From Thalassia testudinum (Eukaryota; Streptophyta; Magnoliopsida; Alismatales; Hydrocharitaceae), in contig JAZHRO010000036.1 in NCBI GenBank assembly GCA_037157565.1, positions 128,472,001 through 128,536,000 of the forward strand: a stretch of 64,000 nucleotides of DNA. Direction: 5' to 3'. How positions within the stretch are numbered: position 1 is the first letter of the stretch; each line of letters opens with the position of its first letter. The position numbers and the translations under genes were made by a program. Below are positions 31,924-43,378 of this stretch, one piece after another. The notes beneath the pieces were generated by a model. That model was not told the DNA's origin and did no database searches. It saw only the letters and a list, made by a program, of their open reading frames with translations.

Positions 31924-33513
31924 AGGCATTAAATTTAGCGCTTAACGGGAGGCAACCCGTCATCTCAAAAATAGAGACCCGTTTGATTAGTCGTCTGTAC
32001 TCCACGTCTAATGCACCTTGAGTTCAGCCTTAGACAGTTGATCCCACCTCTGGTACACGTATCAGAGCTTAAAATCATTCGCATCACTCATTCCCGACCC
32101 ATTCACCCACCCGATATATCCTGTTCTAAGCCCCTGACCTCAACACTAATTCCCACCCTCTGTTTACAATGAGGACATTGCAAAACTTAGGCATGGGGGG
32201 GGTGATAAAGTGCATACATACAAAACCAAGAAAAAAATCAGAAGGATTCTCACAAAAAAATTCGCATATGTCAAAAACACAAAAAATTGAAAAATTACGA
32301 AAAAGAACAAAAAAAATGGGGAGGGAAGAAATGTTGTGAGCCATATAATCATAAGGAGGAGAAAAAGAGCAAAAATGAAGAAAGGAGCACAAAAGGAAAA
32401 GAAAAAGAAAAAGTCATTAGTAAAAGATTAAGGGGTTAACTGAAGTTCTAGACCGAGTCAAGAAAAAGAAAAGAAAAGTGCTACGGAGATATAACAAGAG
32501 ATTAGCGGGAACGCTGGTCTTAGGCCTTTTGGGCTAGTATCTTTAGCTTAAAAATTCACGTATCCGTTAAAATCTGGATAATCCTCAAGAGGTTGAGGAA
32601 AATGCGAAGCTTGAGTATTAGGTCTAAGGCTTAGGAAGTATTCAGCCTCGTTAACTGACCTCCGGTTTGCGGGATTCGGTAACCTAAGCACCCCAAATTC
32701 ACACACAGTCTGGTTCAGTGCGCATAAAACATCCAAAACACGCAAGAGCGTTTAATATTCTGAAAAAGTCACCTAGATTAGGAGCGGCCAATCAACACAA
32801 GTTGATTTGGACGAGTTCCCAGCGCGGAGAGGCGGGAAATTCCCCTCGAAGATGCGTAACAACATATCATCTCCTCGGTGCTTGTCTCTTAGGATATTTA
32901 AATATCCTACTGGAGGCATGTAAGCACTCTGTTGGTTCAGACACCATGGGTGGCATTATCACGAAATGTCAATCGCCAGGGTCTGAATTCAGCCACGGAA
33001 CGCCATGGGCGGGATTATCTCGAAATCTCGAAAGCCAGGGTTCCGGGGGTTGCCATGGGCGGGATTATCTCGAAATCTCGAAAGCCAGGGACCTTTGAGG
33101 ATTGATGATGGGGACGAGGAATCCGATACAGACCGTGTTGAGAAGCTAATCCGAAGCTAGAAATAAAAAAGAAAAGAGAGAGAAAAGCTCTCCAAAGAAA
33201 TAAATCTTCTATCTCTCTCTTACAGAAAACGCACTGCAAACTGAACTTAGGCTAAAAATATCTCAAGCACGGGTGCTTTAACCGCGGAGTCCAACAAACC
33301 CTAGGTTAGGTTCTGTGGGCCGTAGAAACCTTTGCAGAAGACTGAGGCTAAAGCGGAACAGGTCCGGATTTTGGTTGGTACTTGAGTACCTCTAGGCCTA
33401 TTGTCGGCATTCCCACCTAATCACAAAAGAAAAGGAGAAGCACTTATCATTGTTGACAACATTCAGGGTCTAGAACGGAAGTTAAAACTTTGAAATTTTG
33501 CTAAGGGACTAGC
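31924..33513 (+). other. P 3' noncoding region
   Basis: Begins inside the conserved 3' block (CTGAAGGCATTAAATTTAGC around 31920), then GCTTAACGGGAGGCAACC shared with M. It has the internal polypurine-like motif (32167-32204), A/G-rich sequence, and a segment (32718-33239) homologous to M 11253-11640. A near-tandem 'ccatgggcgggattatctcg' repeat (about 33003 and 33054) is present. No gene seen. Confidence 0.75.
32167..32204 (+). promoter_or_regulatory. Internal polypurine-like motif of P
   Basis: CAATGAGGACATTGCAAAAC then TTAGGCATGGGGGGGGTGA. Same core (AGGCATGGGGG) as the tract at 33514-33533 that borders the LTR, 1.33 kb upstream of it. Confidence 0.6.
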
Positions 33514-33533
33514 AAAAGCTAGGCATGGGGGTA
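33514..33533 (+). promoter_or_regulatory. Polypurine tract of P
   Basis: AAAAGCTAGGCATGGGGGTA immediately precedes the 3' LTR start TGATGAGAG. Identical to the tract of M. Confidence 0.85.
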
Positions 33534-36241
33534 TGATGAGAGCCTCATCATGAGCCATAACTAGCTCATTTTGACCCAATAAAGAAGATAAAAGCTCCTA
33601 CATAACCTAGAAGAAGGCCTAACTGAAGAAACAAGTGCTCTAAGAAGAAAACATGAAATAAAGGTTAAAACTGCAATTTTACCATTGCAGTAGATAAACG
33701 GGATTTCTCAGAGGCAAAACATAGGTCAAATGGTCTAAATGAGATAAAAAGTGGGTTGAGTCAATCAGAAATGGGTTCATGTGCAATCTAAGAACTAAAA
33801 GACACTTGGTAACCCTAAAACAGACCCGCTTAAATTAACAAGGTTCCGGTCAGAACAAAAAGCAAGTAAACCCTCTACAAATCATGGAAAACCATACTCT
33901 AGGGTTTAGAACACTTAATTTGGCCTTTGGAACCTAGTTTGACCTAGATTAGGGTCCTAGCTCTTCAATTAACCTAATTTGGGTTTTTACGCAAAATATC
34001 CAGTCAAACGAGGTCAAACCTGAAATCTAACTTCTCCATTGGTTTCCTTAGGTCCAAATTAGGTTTATACCAAAATTTGGACCTAAGGAGAGGTCATCTT
34101 GACCTACTTTGCAATTTAGTACACCCAAATCACAAATTGGTCCCTATCTTTTGAATACCGTTGCAGAGAACCCCCTAGGTTCTTCGCCTCCTTTGCAAAC
34201 CGGTCCTGCCGCCATTGCTAGGGCAGAACCGAGCTCCGGCGAGGTTCGGAGAGGGATTGCTCTCTAATCCCTCAGAGATTCCCTCCCAGAAATGGAAGGA
34301 GAATTCTCTGAAGAATTGCCTTCCATTTAAGACCGATATCGATCCCTGGTGTGAACCCAATCTCTCGTGCGAACGCACGAGAGATTTGGGTATCCTAACT
34401 CCTTTCCATCTCCGGCGACCAACCTCAGGCAATTACGTGCCCTTCACGCCCTGCACACCAAGTCCAACGCCTATATAAGAACCCACAACTCCGGCCGAAG
34501 AGGCTGAGCTTGATTTGGCCGAGTTTCCCCCTTCAATTCCTCTCCTCCTGCTCGGCCAAATACCCCAGCTAGCTCCGGCGAGCCCCCCTCCCCTCCCTCT
34601 TCGCTCTGCCACAAAACCAGTGGCAGAGTTAGCTTCCTGACCTCCCTCCGCGTCGCGCAGTACCAGCGCACGCCGCCTCAGCCCCGTCGTCGCCGCCGTT
34701 CTCCCCCACTGGGCGTCATCTTCTCCGGCGACAGCAAGTACTGCTGTCCGCCTTCTGTCCCCTTTCGTCCTTACAATTAGGTTAGAACTCCTCTCCATCC
34801 TATCCTCTCTCTTTTCCCCCTGTTATCTCATCTGATTACCCCTCGACCGACGCTGACCACCCTCATCTTCCACATCACCGACCGAACTCCGGCGAGCCGC
34901 CCACACCACTCCGCCACTCCACACGGCTTGCCAACCACCTCGTGAGCTCCGCCTCACCACCAGGAACTCGCTCCACCCCACAACTGCCACTCCAGACCTC
35001 CATAACCACCCCCCGAACAACCCACCATCTCCGGCCACAGGTTAACCTAGGCGGGCACGCCTAGGCCGACCGGCAACCTGCAGCATCACCCACCGCCTTC
35101 GCCGTGCTACGGCGAAGGTTTCCAACTATTCTAATTGGGCCAATAGGCCGTTCTGTGGAAGTTCAGGTAAACGCTCCGGCCGCCATTAACAGTCGAAGCA
35201 GCAGGAAGCTTGGAGCAGCAGCAGGCGTCAGGCTTCCCAGGCGGCAGATGCAGCAGACTCTCGCAAGTGTTGCGAGGTGACTGAGTTCAGCAAGGATCAG
35301 CAGCAGGGCCTTCAGCGTGGGCAATTACACACGAGAGTCTGCGGGCGCACGCAAAGGAAGGGCGGAACGTTTAGTCCCACATCGTGGAATCTCAAGGCAC
35401 AGGTATGGTATAAAGGTTTTTTGTGATATACGTTTACTGCCTCGAAAGCACAGGGGTGAGGTCCCTCACTGACCCCACCCGCCTCGTCCGCGGCCTGACC
35501 ACGCGGACCTGGCGGATCCGACCCGACCTAGACCTACGCACTCCTCGCGCATCACACACCTGCAGGTGCGCCTGGTCCCGGGTACGATCCGACCCGATTG
35601 AGACTGTGGCTCTGGTAGAGCGGTTAGAGTGAATTGCTTGAGAGAGAGACACGCGCGGGTAGAGGGAGAAGGGTTAGGTTTTGTTCCCCTGTGCAGGCAG
35701 GCTGATTGCAGGAGAAGGACGTGGCCGCTGCAGAAGAAAGGAGAAGCAAGACAAAGAAGAAAGGAGAAGCAAGACAAAGAAGAAGAAGAAAGCAAGATAA
35801 AGAAGAAGAAGAAGGCAACGAAGAAAGGAGAAGCAAGACAGAAGAAGAAGAAAGAAAGAAGTCTTCGCAGGCGAAGGAGGAAAACAGAAAGGTTAGAGGT
35901 CTTCGCAGGAGAAGAAGAAGAAGGACAAGGGAAGATTGCAAAGAGATCTGAAAGGCAAAGCAGAAGAAGAAAAAGAGAAAGAAAGATCACATTTAAGACG
36001 TCTGATACATAAATCAGACGTCTAATTCTATTTTTTTTACATCTTTCTTAAAAACTCTTTGAATCAATTATATTTGCATTTAACAGTTGTATTCTTGGGT
36101 TTTACAAAGTACTGAGTTTGCTCCCTGTGTTCGACCTCGGATACTCTAGTTGTTCGAGTAATAAAATTATTTGTTTAAACGTTTTGTCGGTTCTACTACA
36201 ACGTAATACGCCTTTAAATCCGCACAGAAACGTTGACAACA
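33534..36241 (+). repeat. 3' LTR of P
   Basis: 2708 bp, offset by 7160 from the 5' LTR with about six substitutions. It is 23 bp longer because of a tandem duplication in the purine-rich tract (about 35756-35778). USE/TATA copy at 35374-35414; Pol II TATA at 34472-34478. Confidence 0.95.
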
Positions 36242-36246
36242 CTCAC
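36242..36246 (+). repeat. Target site duplication of P, right
   Basis: CTCAC, matching 26369-26373. Confidence 0.95.
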
Positions 36247-36285
36247 CCTTGTGTTACTTGAGGCAACCAACCGAAGGCACAAATT

Positions 36286-36329
36286 CAATATATATCACAC
36301 CGCTTACCCCTGAGTTTACGAGGTGGGAC
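36286..36329 (-). promoter_or_regulatory. USE plus TATA pair in M 5' LTR
   Basis: On the minus strand GTCCCACCTCG (36329-36319), a 24-bp gap, then TATATATTG ending at 36286. Same arrangement as in the M left LTR (7124-7081). Confidence 0.6.
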
Positions 36330-38166
36330 TAAATGTCCCACCCGCTTCTGCTGGCACTCGCAGGAGGAGAAGCCACGCAATTAGAGCGGCTGGAAGCCTC
36401 GCGACGTCTGCTCTCAAGCTGGATACACTCGCATGCTCAACGCGCGTAACTTGGAGCCCTAAAGCCCGGAGCGCGCGGCCTAAAGCTCTGAAGCAAGCAA
36501 GCTTGCTTCAGTGCTAATGGCGGAAGAAGGCTCAGATTTGCATGACACGAAGATGGCCTTGCGGCCCTATCAAACAATAGGGGAAGCTTCACCGTATCAC
36601 TGCGAAGGTGAGGCGAGGATCGACGTGGCGCAGAACGACCTAGGCGTGCGTGCCTAGGTCGGACTATGACTGTGTGTGTGGGTTTGTTTGGTGGAAGTGT
36701 GGGGCAAGTGTGGCCGTCAGTGGATGGGCGGAGAGTGATCAGTGGGTAATGGCGGAGGTGATGAGGTTGGTGGCAAGACGTGTGGAGATGCGGAGTGGTG
36801 GATGCGTCTCGCCGGAGGTCAGCCTGAGATAGAGAAGATGAAGGTGGACAGTGGCAGTCGAGGGGCGGTTTAGGAAATAAAATGAGGGAAAATGAAGAGT
36901 GGCAGGAAAGAAACTTATCTGTTTTGATTGGGATGAAGGGGAGGTAGAGGAGACAAGCGGCGCGTATGTGCCATCGTCGGGGAAGATAGCCTTGAGGTGG
37001 AGATGACGGCAACGAGGAGGATGTCAAAGAGGCATGAGCTGGTGCGGTGCAACGCGGAGGAACGAGAGGATGCTAACCCTGCCACTGGTATGGTGGCAGA
37101 GCGACAAGAGGAGGGAGGGGAGATCGCTAGAGCTTGCCAGCGTTTTACTAGAGATGTGGAGGGAAGAAATTAAGAGGGTATCTGCGGCCAAATCAAGCTT
37201 GGGAGATGCGCAATGGACCGGGGGTCCTTTTATAACCGTTGGTTGAGCCTTTGTGCTTAGAAGGGAAGCTTTCCAGCGCAAGGTCCTCGTCGGAGAAGGA
37301 AGGTGCATAGGACACCCAAATCTCTCGAGCGTTCACACAAGAGATTGAGTGTAAATCTAATCTGGAGATCTCGTTTAGACGATGGAGAAATCCTCAGAGA
37401 ATCTCCCTTCCAAATCTGGGAGATCTCCGAGGATACAAGGAGATATCAGCCTCAAATCCTCGCCGAAGTGGGATTCCTCTGCTGTAATGATGGAGGGACC
37501 TGAATGTAAGGGTGGCAAGGAAGTTAGGAGGCTCTACGTAAGGGTTTTCAAAAGTTAGGGGTTAGAATGTAATTGGGTGGATCATTTTGCAAAGTAGGTC
37601 AAGATGACTTTTCCTTAGGCCCAAATTTTGGTACAAACCTAATTTGGACCTAAAGAATCCAATGGTGAAGTTGGATTTTAGGTTTGACCACGTTTGACTG
37701 GATATTTTTCATAAAAACCCAAATTAGGTTAAATACTTAGCTAGGACCCCAATCTAGGTCAAAATAGGTTCCAAAGGCCAAATTGAAGGTTCTAAACCCT
37801 AGGGGATATTTTTCATGAATTGTAGAGGGTTTAGTTGATTTTTATCCAGACTGAAACCTTGTTGAATTAAGCGGGTTTGTTTTAGGGTTACAGAATGTCA
37901 TTTAATTCTTAAATTTCACAATAACCCTTTTCTGACTGAACCATCCCACTTTTCCTCTTATTAAGTCTAATTGACCTATGTTTAGCCCCTGAGAAATCCC
38001 GTTGATGTACTGCAATGGAAAAATTACAATTTTACCCTTTAGTTCATGTTTCCTTCCCAGAACAGTAATCCCTTGACTTAGGCCTTCCTTTAGGTTATGT
38101 AAGAGCTTTTGTTTACTTTCTTAGGTCAAAATGAGCTAGTTAGGGCTCATGATGAGGCTCTCATCA

Positions 38167-38171
38167 CACAC
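38167..38171 (+). repeat. Target site duplication of M, right
   Basis: CACAC, one transition away from CACGC at 6153-6157. Confidence 0.75.
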
Positions 38172-38375
38172 CTATCATTTAGGGGTGTTCGTTCCTGGCT
38201 ACCGCTAAGGCCAATATAAACAGTGAGAGTGGCAGCATGGAAACCGCCTTTGGGGTTTGGAAACTGAAACTGGATATTTTCAAGGTGATTAATAAATTTG
38301 AGAATTATGGATTTATAGAGGAACTCGAGGAAGATCATTTGAATATTGAGACTGTAATTCCCTGGTTGGAGGAGG
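38167..38375 (+). pseudogene. pro: H1 protease, continuation after M
   Basis: Reading resumes with TPII, a stop, then FLATAKANIN, which corresponds to FLATTKANIN in the M protease. It continues through LKLDIFK and a stretch ending IPWLEEVT, where the copia solo LTR copy B begins. Confidence 0.8.
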
Positions 38376-40051
38376 TGACGTAATAAAGTGCACAATAAAA
38401 ATAGACAATCTCACAAAATGAACAAACACACAATGGGCACAAGAATTTTTAGGTGGAAACCCAAATTGGGTGAAATCCACCACCTAACCCTCTCGAGTTA
38501 GGATTTCCCGATCGACCTAGTTGATCAAATCCACTAAACCCAGTCACTTAAACGAGGGTGACTGAACCTCAATTACAACCACACTACTTAGACTGATGGT
38601 AGTGTACCTCAACACCCCTTCTCTTCACAAGAAAGAATTTGTCTCGCAAAGGAGACGGGAATTCGCAAAGCGAATATCCAACCAAAGACAATATAAAATA
38701 CAACAATCCTATAGAGCCTCAATTATTTAATTCTAGCTTCTATAGGAGTTAGGAAACTTCCCTTTGGTGGAAGTGCGTCGAAGTGACGATGCAGATGCGT
38801 GAGCCACGCTTTGGCACAGCAGCACTTTCGTAATGTTGGCGGGAGAGTGGGTGCACAGCAGGATGAAGCTCTTAGGTGAGGAGAGTGCTTGTAGAGCAAG
38901 AGCTTTCTTCTATTTGATCTTCTACTTATTTTTGACATAAGTAAGTGGAAATATTCTTGCAAGGTGTGTCCTGGGTGTCTCTTGCAAGCCAAGGGGTTCT
39001 CCTCTATTTATAGAGGGCCTATGAAGGCTTTGGAAGGCCTTGGAAGGCTTCCATAGCCGTTGGGTGCAAGGCCCAAGAGAATCAGGTCGAAGTTAGAAAT
39101 AATCATGATTCTGATAGGGCCATCAGACGTCTGGAAAACCTGTTTAAGACATCTGGAAACTAAGTCAGACGTCTAATTTTAGGCGAGTTTCCTTCCTGAC
39201 TTAAATCAAATCTAAACAGGGTTCTAGTGTATGTCCATCAAACGACACACAGGACGTCTGGCATAAGGTCTGGATGTCTGGAAACCTATGTTTTCTACGG
39301 AAATGGATTCCCAAGGGAGTACAACAGCTAGAAAATCTCTGAGAAGAGATTTTGGGTCATCGAGGCAAAATGATCATGTATCAGACGTCTGGGGTCCTCT
39401 ACGGACGTCTGATACGAGGCTAACAGTCATTTCTTCAATGTTTGATAAGGAAGCCAACGGTCCACTAATTGGACGTCTGGCAAAGGCATCAAACATCTCA
39501 GACGTCTGAACTAAGGTCTGGACGTCTGATTTCATCAGACAGAATTAACTAAGTCCAGATTAAATAATCGGACGTCTGAGTCAACAGTCAGACATCTTAA
39601 AAGTTTTTATCAGACGTCTGAAATACAGATAGGACATCTGAAAAGGTTGTCTGATCCCTATTTTGGTTTTCTAAGTTCTCTATAGAAAACCTAAGTATCC
39701 TAGGGTAGTGCAGGTGTTCCTAGGACTACTTTAAGGTTTCTTTGAGGCTCTTTAACATAAGATCTAAGACAAAAATAAAGAGTAAAACAAAGAAACAAAA
39801 TTACATAGAACAAGATAAAATGAAATCTATTCTATTATTCATCTCCTTCCTTCTTCAAGCTTTCGCTCCTCGCGAAGCTCCTCTGCCTCTGTTAAGCTCC
39901 TTCAATCTGCCATGGATGTGAGCTTGAACTCCATTGAAACACTTGTCTCTATTTGCAATTTAACCTAAAAACTAGAACTCAAATGCAAATGTTAAAAGAT
40001 ACGTATTTTGTTATCATCAAAATAAACAATCGTGGTGCTCTAGCACCAACA
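38376..40051 (-). mobile_element. Ty1/copia (Sirevirus-like) solo LTR, copy B
   Basis: Reverse-complement relative of 8059-9754: on the minus strand it starts TGTTGGTGCTAGAGCACCA at 40051 and ends TTTATTACGTCA at 38376. It has about ten GACGTC palindromes between 39125 and 39616 and a TATA box (TATAAATA, minus, near 39012-39005). Its flanks read GGAGG and GAGAC, or GTGAC and GAGAC if the end lies 4 bp further in; no clean target duplication is visible. The M protease is not interrupted at the corresponding place. Confidence 0.72.
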
Positions 40052-40257
40052 GAGACTTGTATCGTTGTATCTGCTATTGAGAGTTCCTCCTACACCGATG
40101 AACCCAACCCACAACCCTCTGTGGCAAACCTGCCACATTCTAAAGAGGTTGCTGATTTTATTCACTTTCAACCTCTTCATCTAGATTGTCTTGATGACTC
40201 ATCATCAGCATCCTCCTTACCTTCCACCTTAGACCCACCCCAGCTTAAACTGAAACA
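40052..40257 (+). pseudogene. H1 protease-reverse transcriptase linker
   Basis: Frame with CIVVSAIESSSYTDEPNPQP and DDSSSASSLPSTLDPPQLKL, an acidic, serine- and proline-rich linker comparable to that of M upstream of its reverse transcriptase. Confidence 0.65.
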
Positions 40258-41100
40258 TTGTCTGAGAGTTTGAAATATAAATTTTTAGGACCTAAGAAGA
40301 TGCTCCTTGTGATTATTAGTTCTAAAATGACTACAGAGCAGGAGATAAAACTGATCGAGGTCTTAAAAGAACATAAAGAGGCAATTGGTTGGACTATCCA
40401 CGACCTTAGGGGGATTGAGCCATCTTACTGCAATCACAGAATTTTCATGGAAGATGGATCCCACCCTTCTCACCAGATGCAAAGGATATTAAACCCTAAT
40501 ATGCGAGAAGTGGTCAAGAAGGAAATTATTAAGTGCCTTGATGCAGGAATCATCTATCCGATCTCGGATAGTCCATGGGTAAGTCTCGTGCAAATTGTTC
40601 CCAAGAAAGTCGGGATTACCTTGTGACTAACAAGAAAGGAGAATTTGTCACAACTTGTTTAGCTTCCTCCTGGAGAGTTTGTATCGATTACAGGAAGCTG
40701 GACACAGCTACCAAAAGGGATCATTTCCCTTTGCCCTTCATCAATCAGATCCTTGAAAGATTAACTGGGCAAAAGTACTTCTGCTTCCTAGACGGTTACT
40801 CGAGATACAATCAAGTCCCTATCCATCCTGAGGATCGGGAAAAGATGACTTCCACCTATCCCAACGGAACCTTTGCTTTCCATAGAATGCCATTCGGGCT
40901 TTGCAATGCATCTGCGACTTTTCAAAGGTGCATGCTAGCCATTTTTTCTGACATGGTGGGAGAATTTATGGAAGCTTTCATGGACAATTTCTCTGTTTTC
41001 GGAGATTCGTTTGAATCTTGCTTGGTTAATCTCGAATTGATCCTTAAAAATGCATCAAAACAAGATTGGTCCTTAGCTAGGAAAAGAGTCATTTCATGAC
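40258..41100 (+). pseudogene. H1 reverse transcriptase, broken
   Basis: Frame 40258-40626 has HKEAIGWTIHDLRGIEPSYC, MQRILNPNMREVVKKEI and ISDSPWVSLVQIVPKK. A frameshift near 40610 leads to 40575-41099 with WRVCIDYRKLD, FPLPFINQILERLTG, FCFLDGYSRYNQ and FHRMPFGLCNASATFQRC. The catalytic loop reads FMDNF, so the second Asp of MDD is now Asn, a change that by itself would abolish activity. Athila lineage, as for M. Confidence 0.9.
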
Positions 41101-41838
41101 ACAAGAAGGTATTGTCTTGGGTCATGTAATCTCTGAATGGGGAATTGAATTCGACAAAGCTAAGGTTGATGCTATTTCTAAACTTCGTCCTCCCACATCT
41201 GTTAAACAAATTCGATTATTTCTCGGTCATGTGGGATTCTATTGAAGGTTCATCAAGGACTTCTCTAAGGTTGCTCACACTTTGAGCAACCTTCTTGCCA
41301 AAGATACACTATTTGATTTCGATGAATCATGCTACAAGGCATTCAATTTTCTTAAAATGGCAGTCACTTGTGCTCCGGTGTTGCAACCACTGGTCTGGAT
41401 AGCCCCATTTGAGATCATGATCGAGGCTTCTGATTACGCAGTCGAGACTATTTTGGGTTAAAAGATCAACAGAAAGCCCTCTGTCATCTACTACGCTAGC
41501 GAAACCTTGGACGAAGCCTAGAGGAATTACACTGTTACTGAGAAGGAATTACTAGTTGTAGTATTTGCATTAGAAAAATTCAAGGCTTATCTCTTATGGT
41601 CTCACATCATAATTTTCACCGACCACTCGGCCTTGAGATATCTCTTAGCCAAAAAGGATGCCAAACCGTGGCTCATTCGATGGATTTTTCTGCTTGAAGA
41701 ATTCGATCTTGAAATCAAAGATAAATCTAGGCCACAGAATGTGGTGGCAGATCATCTTTCGAGGCTTCTAAGTGATTCTTCTCATCTGGATATTCCGATT
41801 ACTGATACTTTTCCAAATGAGACTATTCTTCCAGTTTC
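41101..41838 (+). pseudogene. H1 RNase H and connection, broken
   Basis: After the reverse transcriptase the thumb block (FLGHVGFY, a stop, RFIKDFSKVAHTLSNLL) is followed by RNase H motifs: EASDYAVETILG (Asp to Glu at the usual DASDYA), PSVIYYASETLDEA, a stop, [19 protein letters not shown] and FTDHSALRYLLAKKDAKP, ending VVADHLSRLL at the integrase border. Confidence 0.82.
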
Positions 41839-42227
41839 AAGTGTCCAAACCCCTTAGTTTGCAGACATAGTAAATTATTTGGTTGTTGGTCAAATCTCTC
41901 AGGATTGGACCAAGCAACAAAAGGATAGACTAAAACCTGAAGCCAAATATTACTTTTGGGATGACCCTGAACTATATCGCATCGGCTCTAATCAGATTAT
42001 TCGCCGATGTGTTCCCGAGAATGAGTTTCAATGCATACTTGAGTTTTGCCATGCATCTGCGTGTGGTGGACATTTCTCTGGGAAAAAGATAGCTGCAAAA
42101 ATACTTCAATTTGGATTCTTTTGGCCATCTTTATTCAAGGATGCCCAAGAATTCTCGAGGTCGTGTTCTCGATGCCAGTCACTCGGGAGCATAACCAAGA
42201 GAGATATAATGCCTCTAAACCCAATCC

Positions 42228-42465
42228 TTCCCATCGAAATCTTCAACGTTTGGGGCATCGATTTCATGGGACCCTTCCTCCCTTCATTTGGACACCAGTA
42301 CATTCTCGTTGCTGTTGATTACATGTCCAAGTGGATTGAGGCTATTCCCACTCGAACCAATGACCACAAGGTGGTCATCAATTCATCAAAAAGAACATCT
42401 TCAGTCGATTTGGGATTCTGAGGGCCATCATTAGTGACGGTGGTACTAACTTCACAAATGCCTAG
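42228..42465 (+). repeat. Tandem duplication in H1 integrase, unit 1
   Basis: 238 bp, nearly identical to the adjoining 42466-42704. It has lost one T (after position 42382) relative to unit 2. Confidence 0.92.
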
Positions 42466-42704
42466 TTCCCTTCGAAATCTTCGACGTTTGGGGCATCAAT
42501 TTCATGGGACCCTTCCTCCCTTCATTTGGACACCAGTACATTCTCGTTGCTGTTGATTACATGTCCAAGTGGATTGAGGCTATTCCCACTCGAACCAATG
42601 ACCACAAGGTGGTCATCAATTTCATCAAAAAGAACATCTTCAGTCGGTTCGGGATTCTGAGGGCCATCATCAGTGACGGTGGTACTGACTTCACAAATGC
42701 TTAG
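42466..42704 (+). repeat. Tandem duplication in H1 integrase, unit 2
   Basis: 239 bp, directly follows unit 1; normal integrase sequence continues after it, so the duplication arose by local repair or unequal exchange. Confidence 0.92.
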
Positions 42705-43378
42705 TTCCATAGTTTACTAGAAAAATACAGGGTAAATCACAGAATCTCCACACCTTATCACCCTCAGACGAATGAATAGCCTGATATCTCCAATTGAGAG
42801 ATCAAGAATATCCTGTAGAAGACTGTTAGGCCTGATAGAAAAGATTATACTCAAAAGCTTGAGGATGCTCTTTTGGCCTACCGTACGACATACAAAACAC
42901 TTATCGGCATGCCACCGTTTCGTCCGGTGTATGGAAAGGTTTACCATTTACCCATAGAGATTTAACATTGGGCATTTTGGGCTATCAAGAAATGCAACTT
43001 TGATTTAAGTTTACTTGAAAAGACCAGGAAGCTCCAACTATCTAAGTTGGAAAAGCTTAGAAAAGATGCATATAAGAATGCCAAGATCTATAAGGCTCGG
43101 ACCAAAGCTCTTCATGACCAGCAGATTTCTCACAAGAGCTTTAAGCCGAACCAGAAGGTCTGACTCTTTGATTCTCGACTTAAGCTCTTTCCCGGCAAGC
43201 ATAGGTCAAAGTGGAGTTGCTTGTTCATCATCAATCGAATATTTTCCAATGAAGCCATTGAGATCTCTAACCCAAAGACGGGTAATTCTTTTAAGGTCAA
43301 CAGACAACATCTGAAACCTTATGTTGACCGTGTTATTCCAGAACCCATCTCCGACAAGGTTGCTTTAACCATAATGTG

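Larger units (their letters stand above)
26374..36241 (+). mobile_element. P: complete, recent non-autonomous Athila-type LTR retrotransposon
   Basis: A 9.87-kb element with two near-identical LTRs (26374-29058 and 33534-36241), perfect 5-bp target duplication CTCAC, a perfect tRNA-Asp primer binding site, and a polypurine tract adjoining the 3' LTR. By eye the LTRs differ by six substitutions in about 2.69 kb (27041, 27769, 27923, 28088, 28203, 28332) and one 23-bp duplication. There is no gag, protease, reverse transcriptase or integrase; the internal part carries one long unknown frame (30292-31923). The LTR start, leader, 3' block and polypurine tract match M, so M-type enzymes are the probable source of mobility. 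Confidence 0.95.
6158..38166 (-). mobile_element. Athila-type LTR retrotransposon M (minus strand) with nested insertions
   Basis: In minus orientation the order is: 5' LTR (25482-38166, split by P), primer binding site (25478-25461), leader, gag (split by E2), protease, reverse transcriptase, RNase H, integrase, 3' noncoding region, polypurine tract (10842-10823) and 3' LTR (10822-6158). The boundaries are supported by a 5-bp target duplication and by the H1 protease gene resuming on the far side. All genes carry stops or frameshifts. Over the first ~260 bp of the LTRs I see roughly 9-10% difference by eye, so the insertion is much older than P. Confidence 0.9.
25482..38166 (-). repeat. 5' LTR of M, split by element P
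   Basis: Two blocks, 25482-26373 and 36247-38166 (about 2.8 kb together), line up with the left LTR. On the minus strand it starts TGATGAGAGCCTCATCA at 38166 and ends TCAACA at 25482. The USE/TATA pair is at 36329-36286, a TATAAAAGG box at about 37236-37228, and a sense-strand purine tract appears as C/T-rich 25760-26180. Frames across these C/T-rich stretches are not genes. Confidence 0.88.
41839..43378 (+). pseudogene. int: H1 integrase with an internal tandem duplication, broken
   Basis: The zinc-binding region ([33 protein letters not shown]) precedes the core. [31 protein letters not shown] and ISDGGTNF occur twice because 42228-42465 is repeated at 42466-42704. In the second copy WGIDF has become WGINF, losing the first catalytic Asp. 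Further on, YHPQTNE is followed by a stop, then LFPGKHRSKWSCLF and VNRQHLKPYVD close the C-terminal domain. Several frameshifts are present. Confidence 0.87.
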
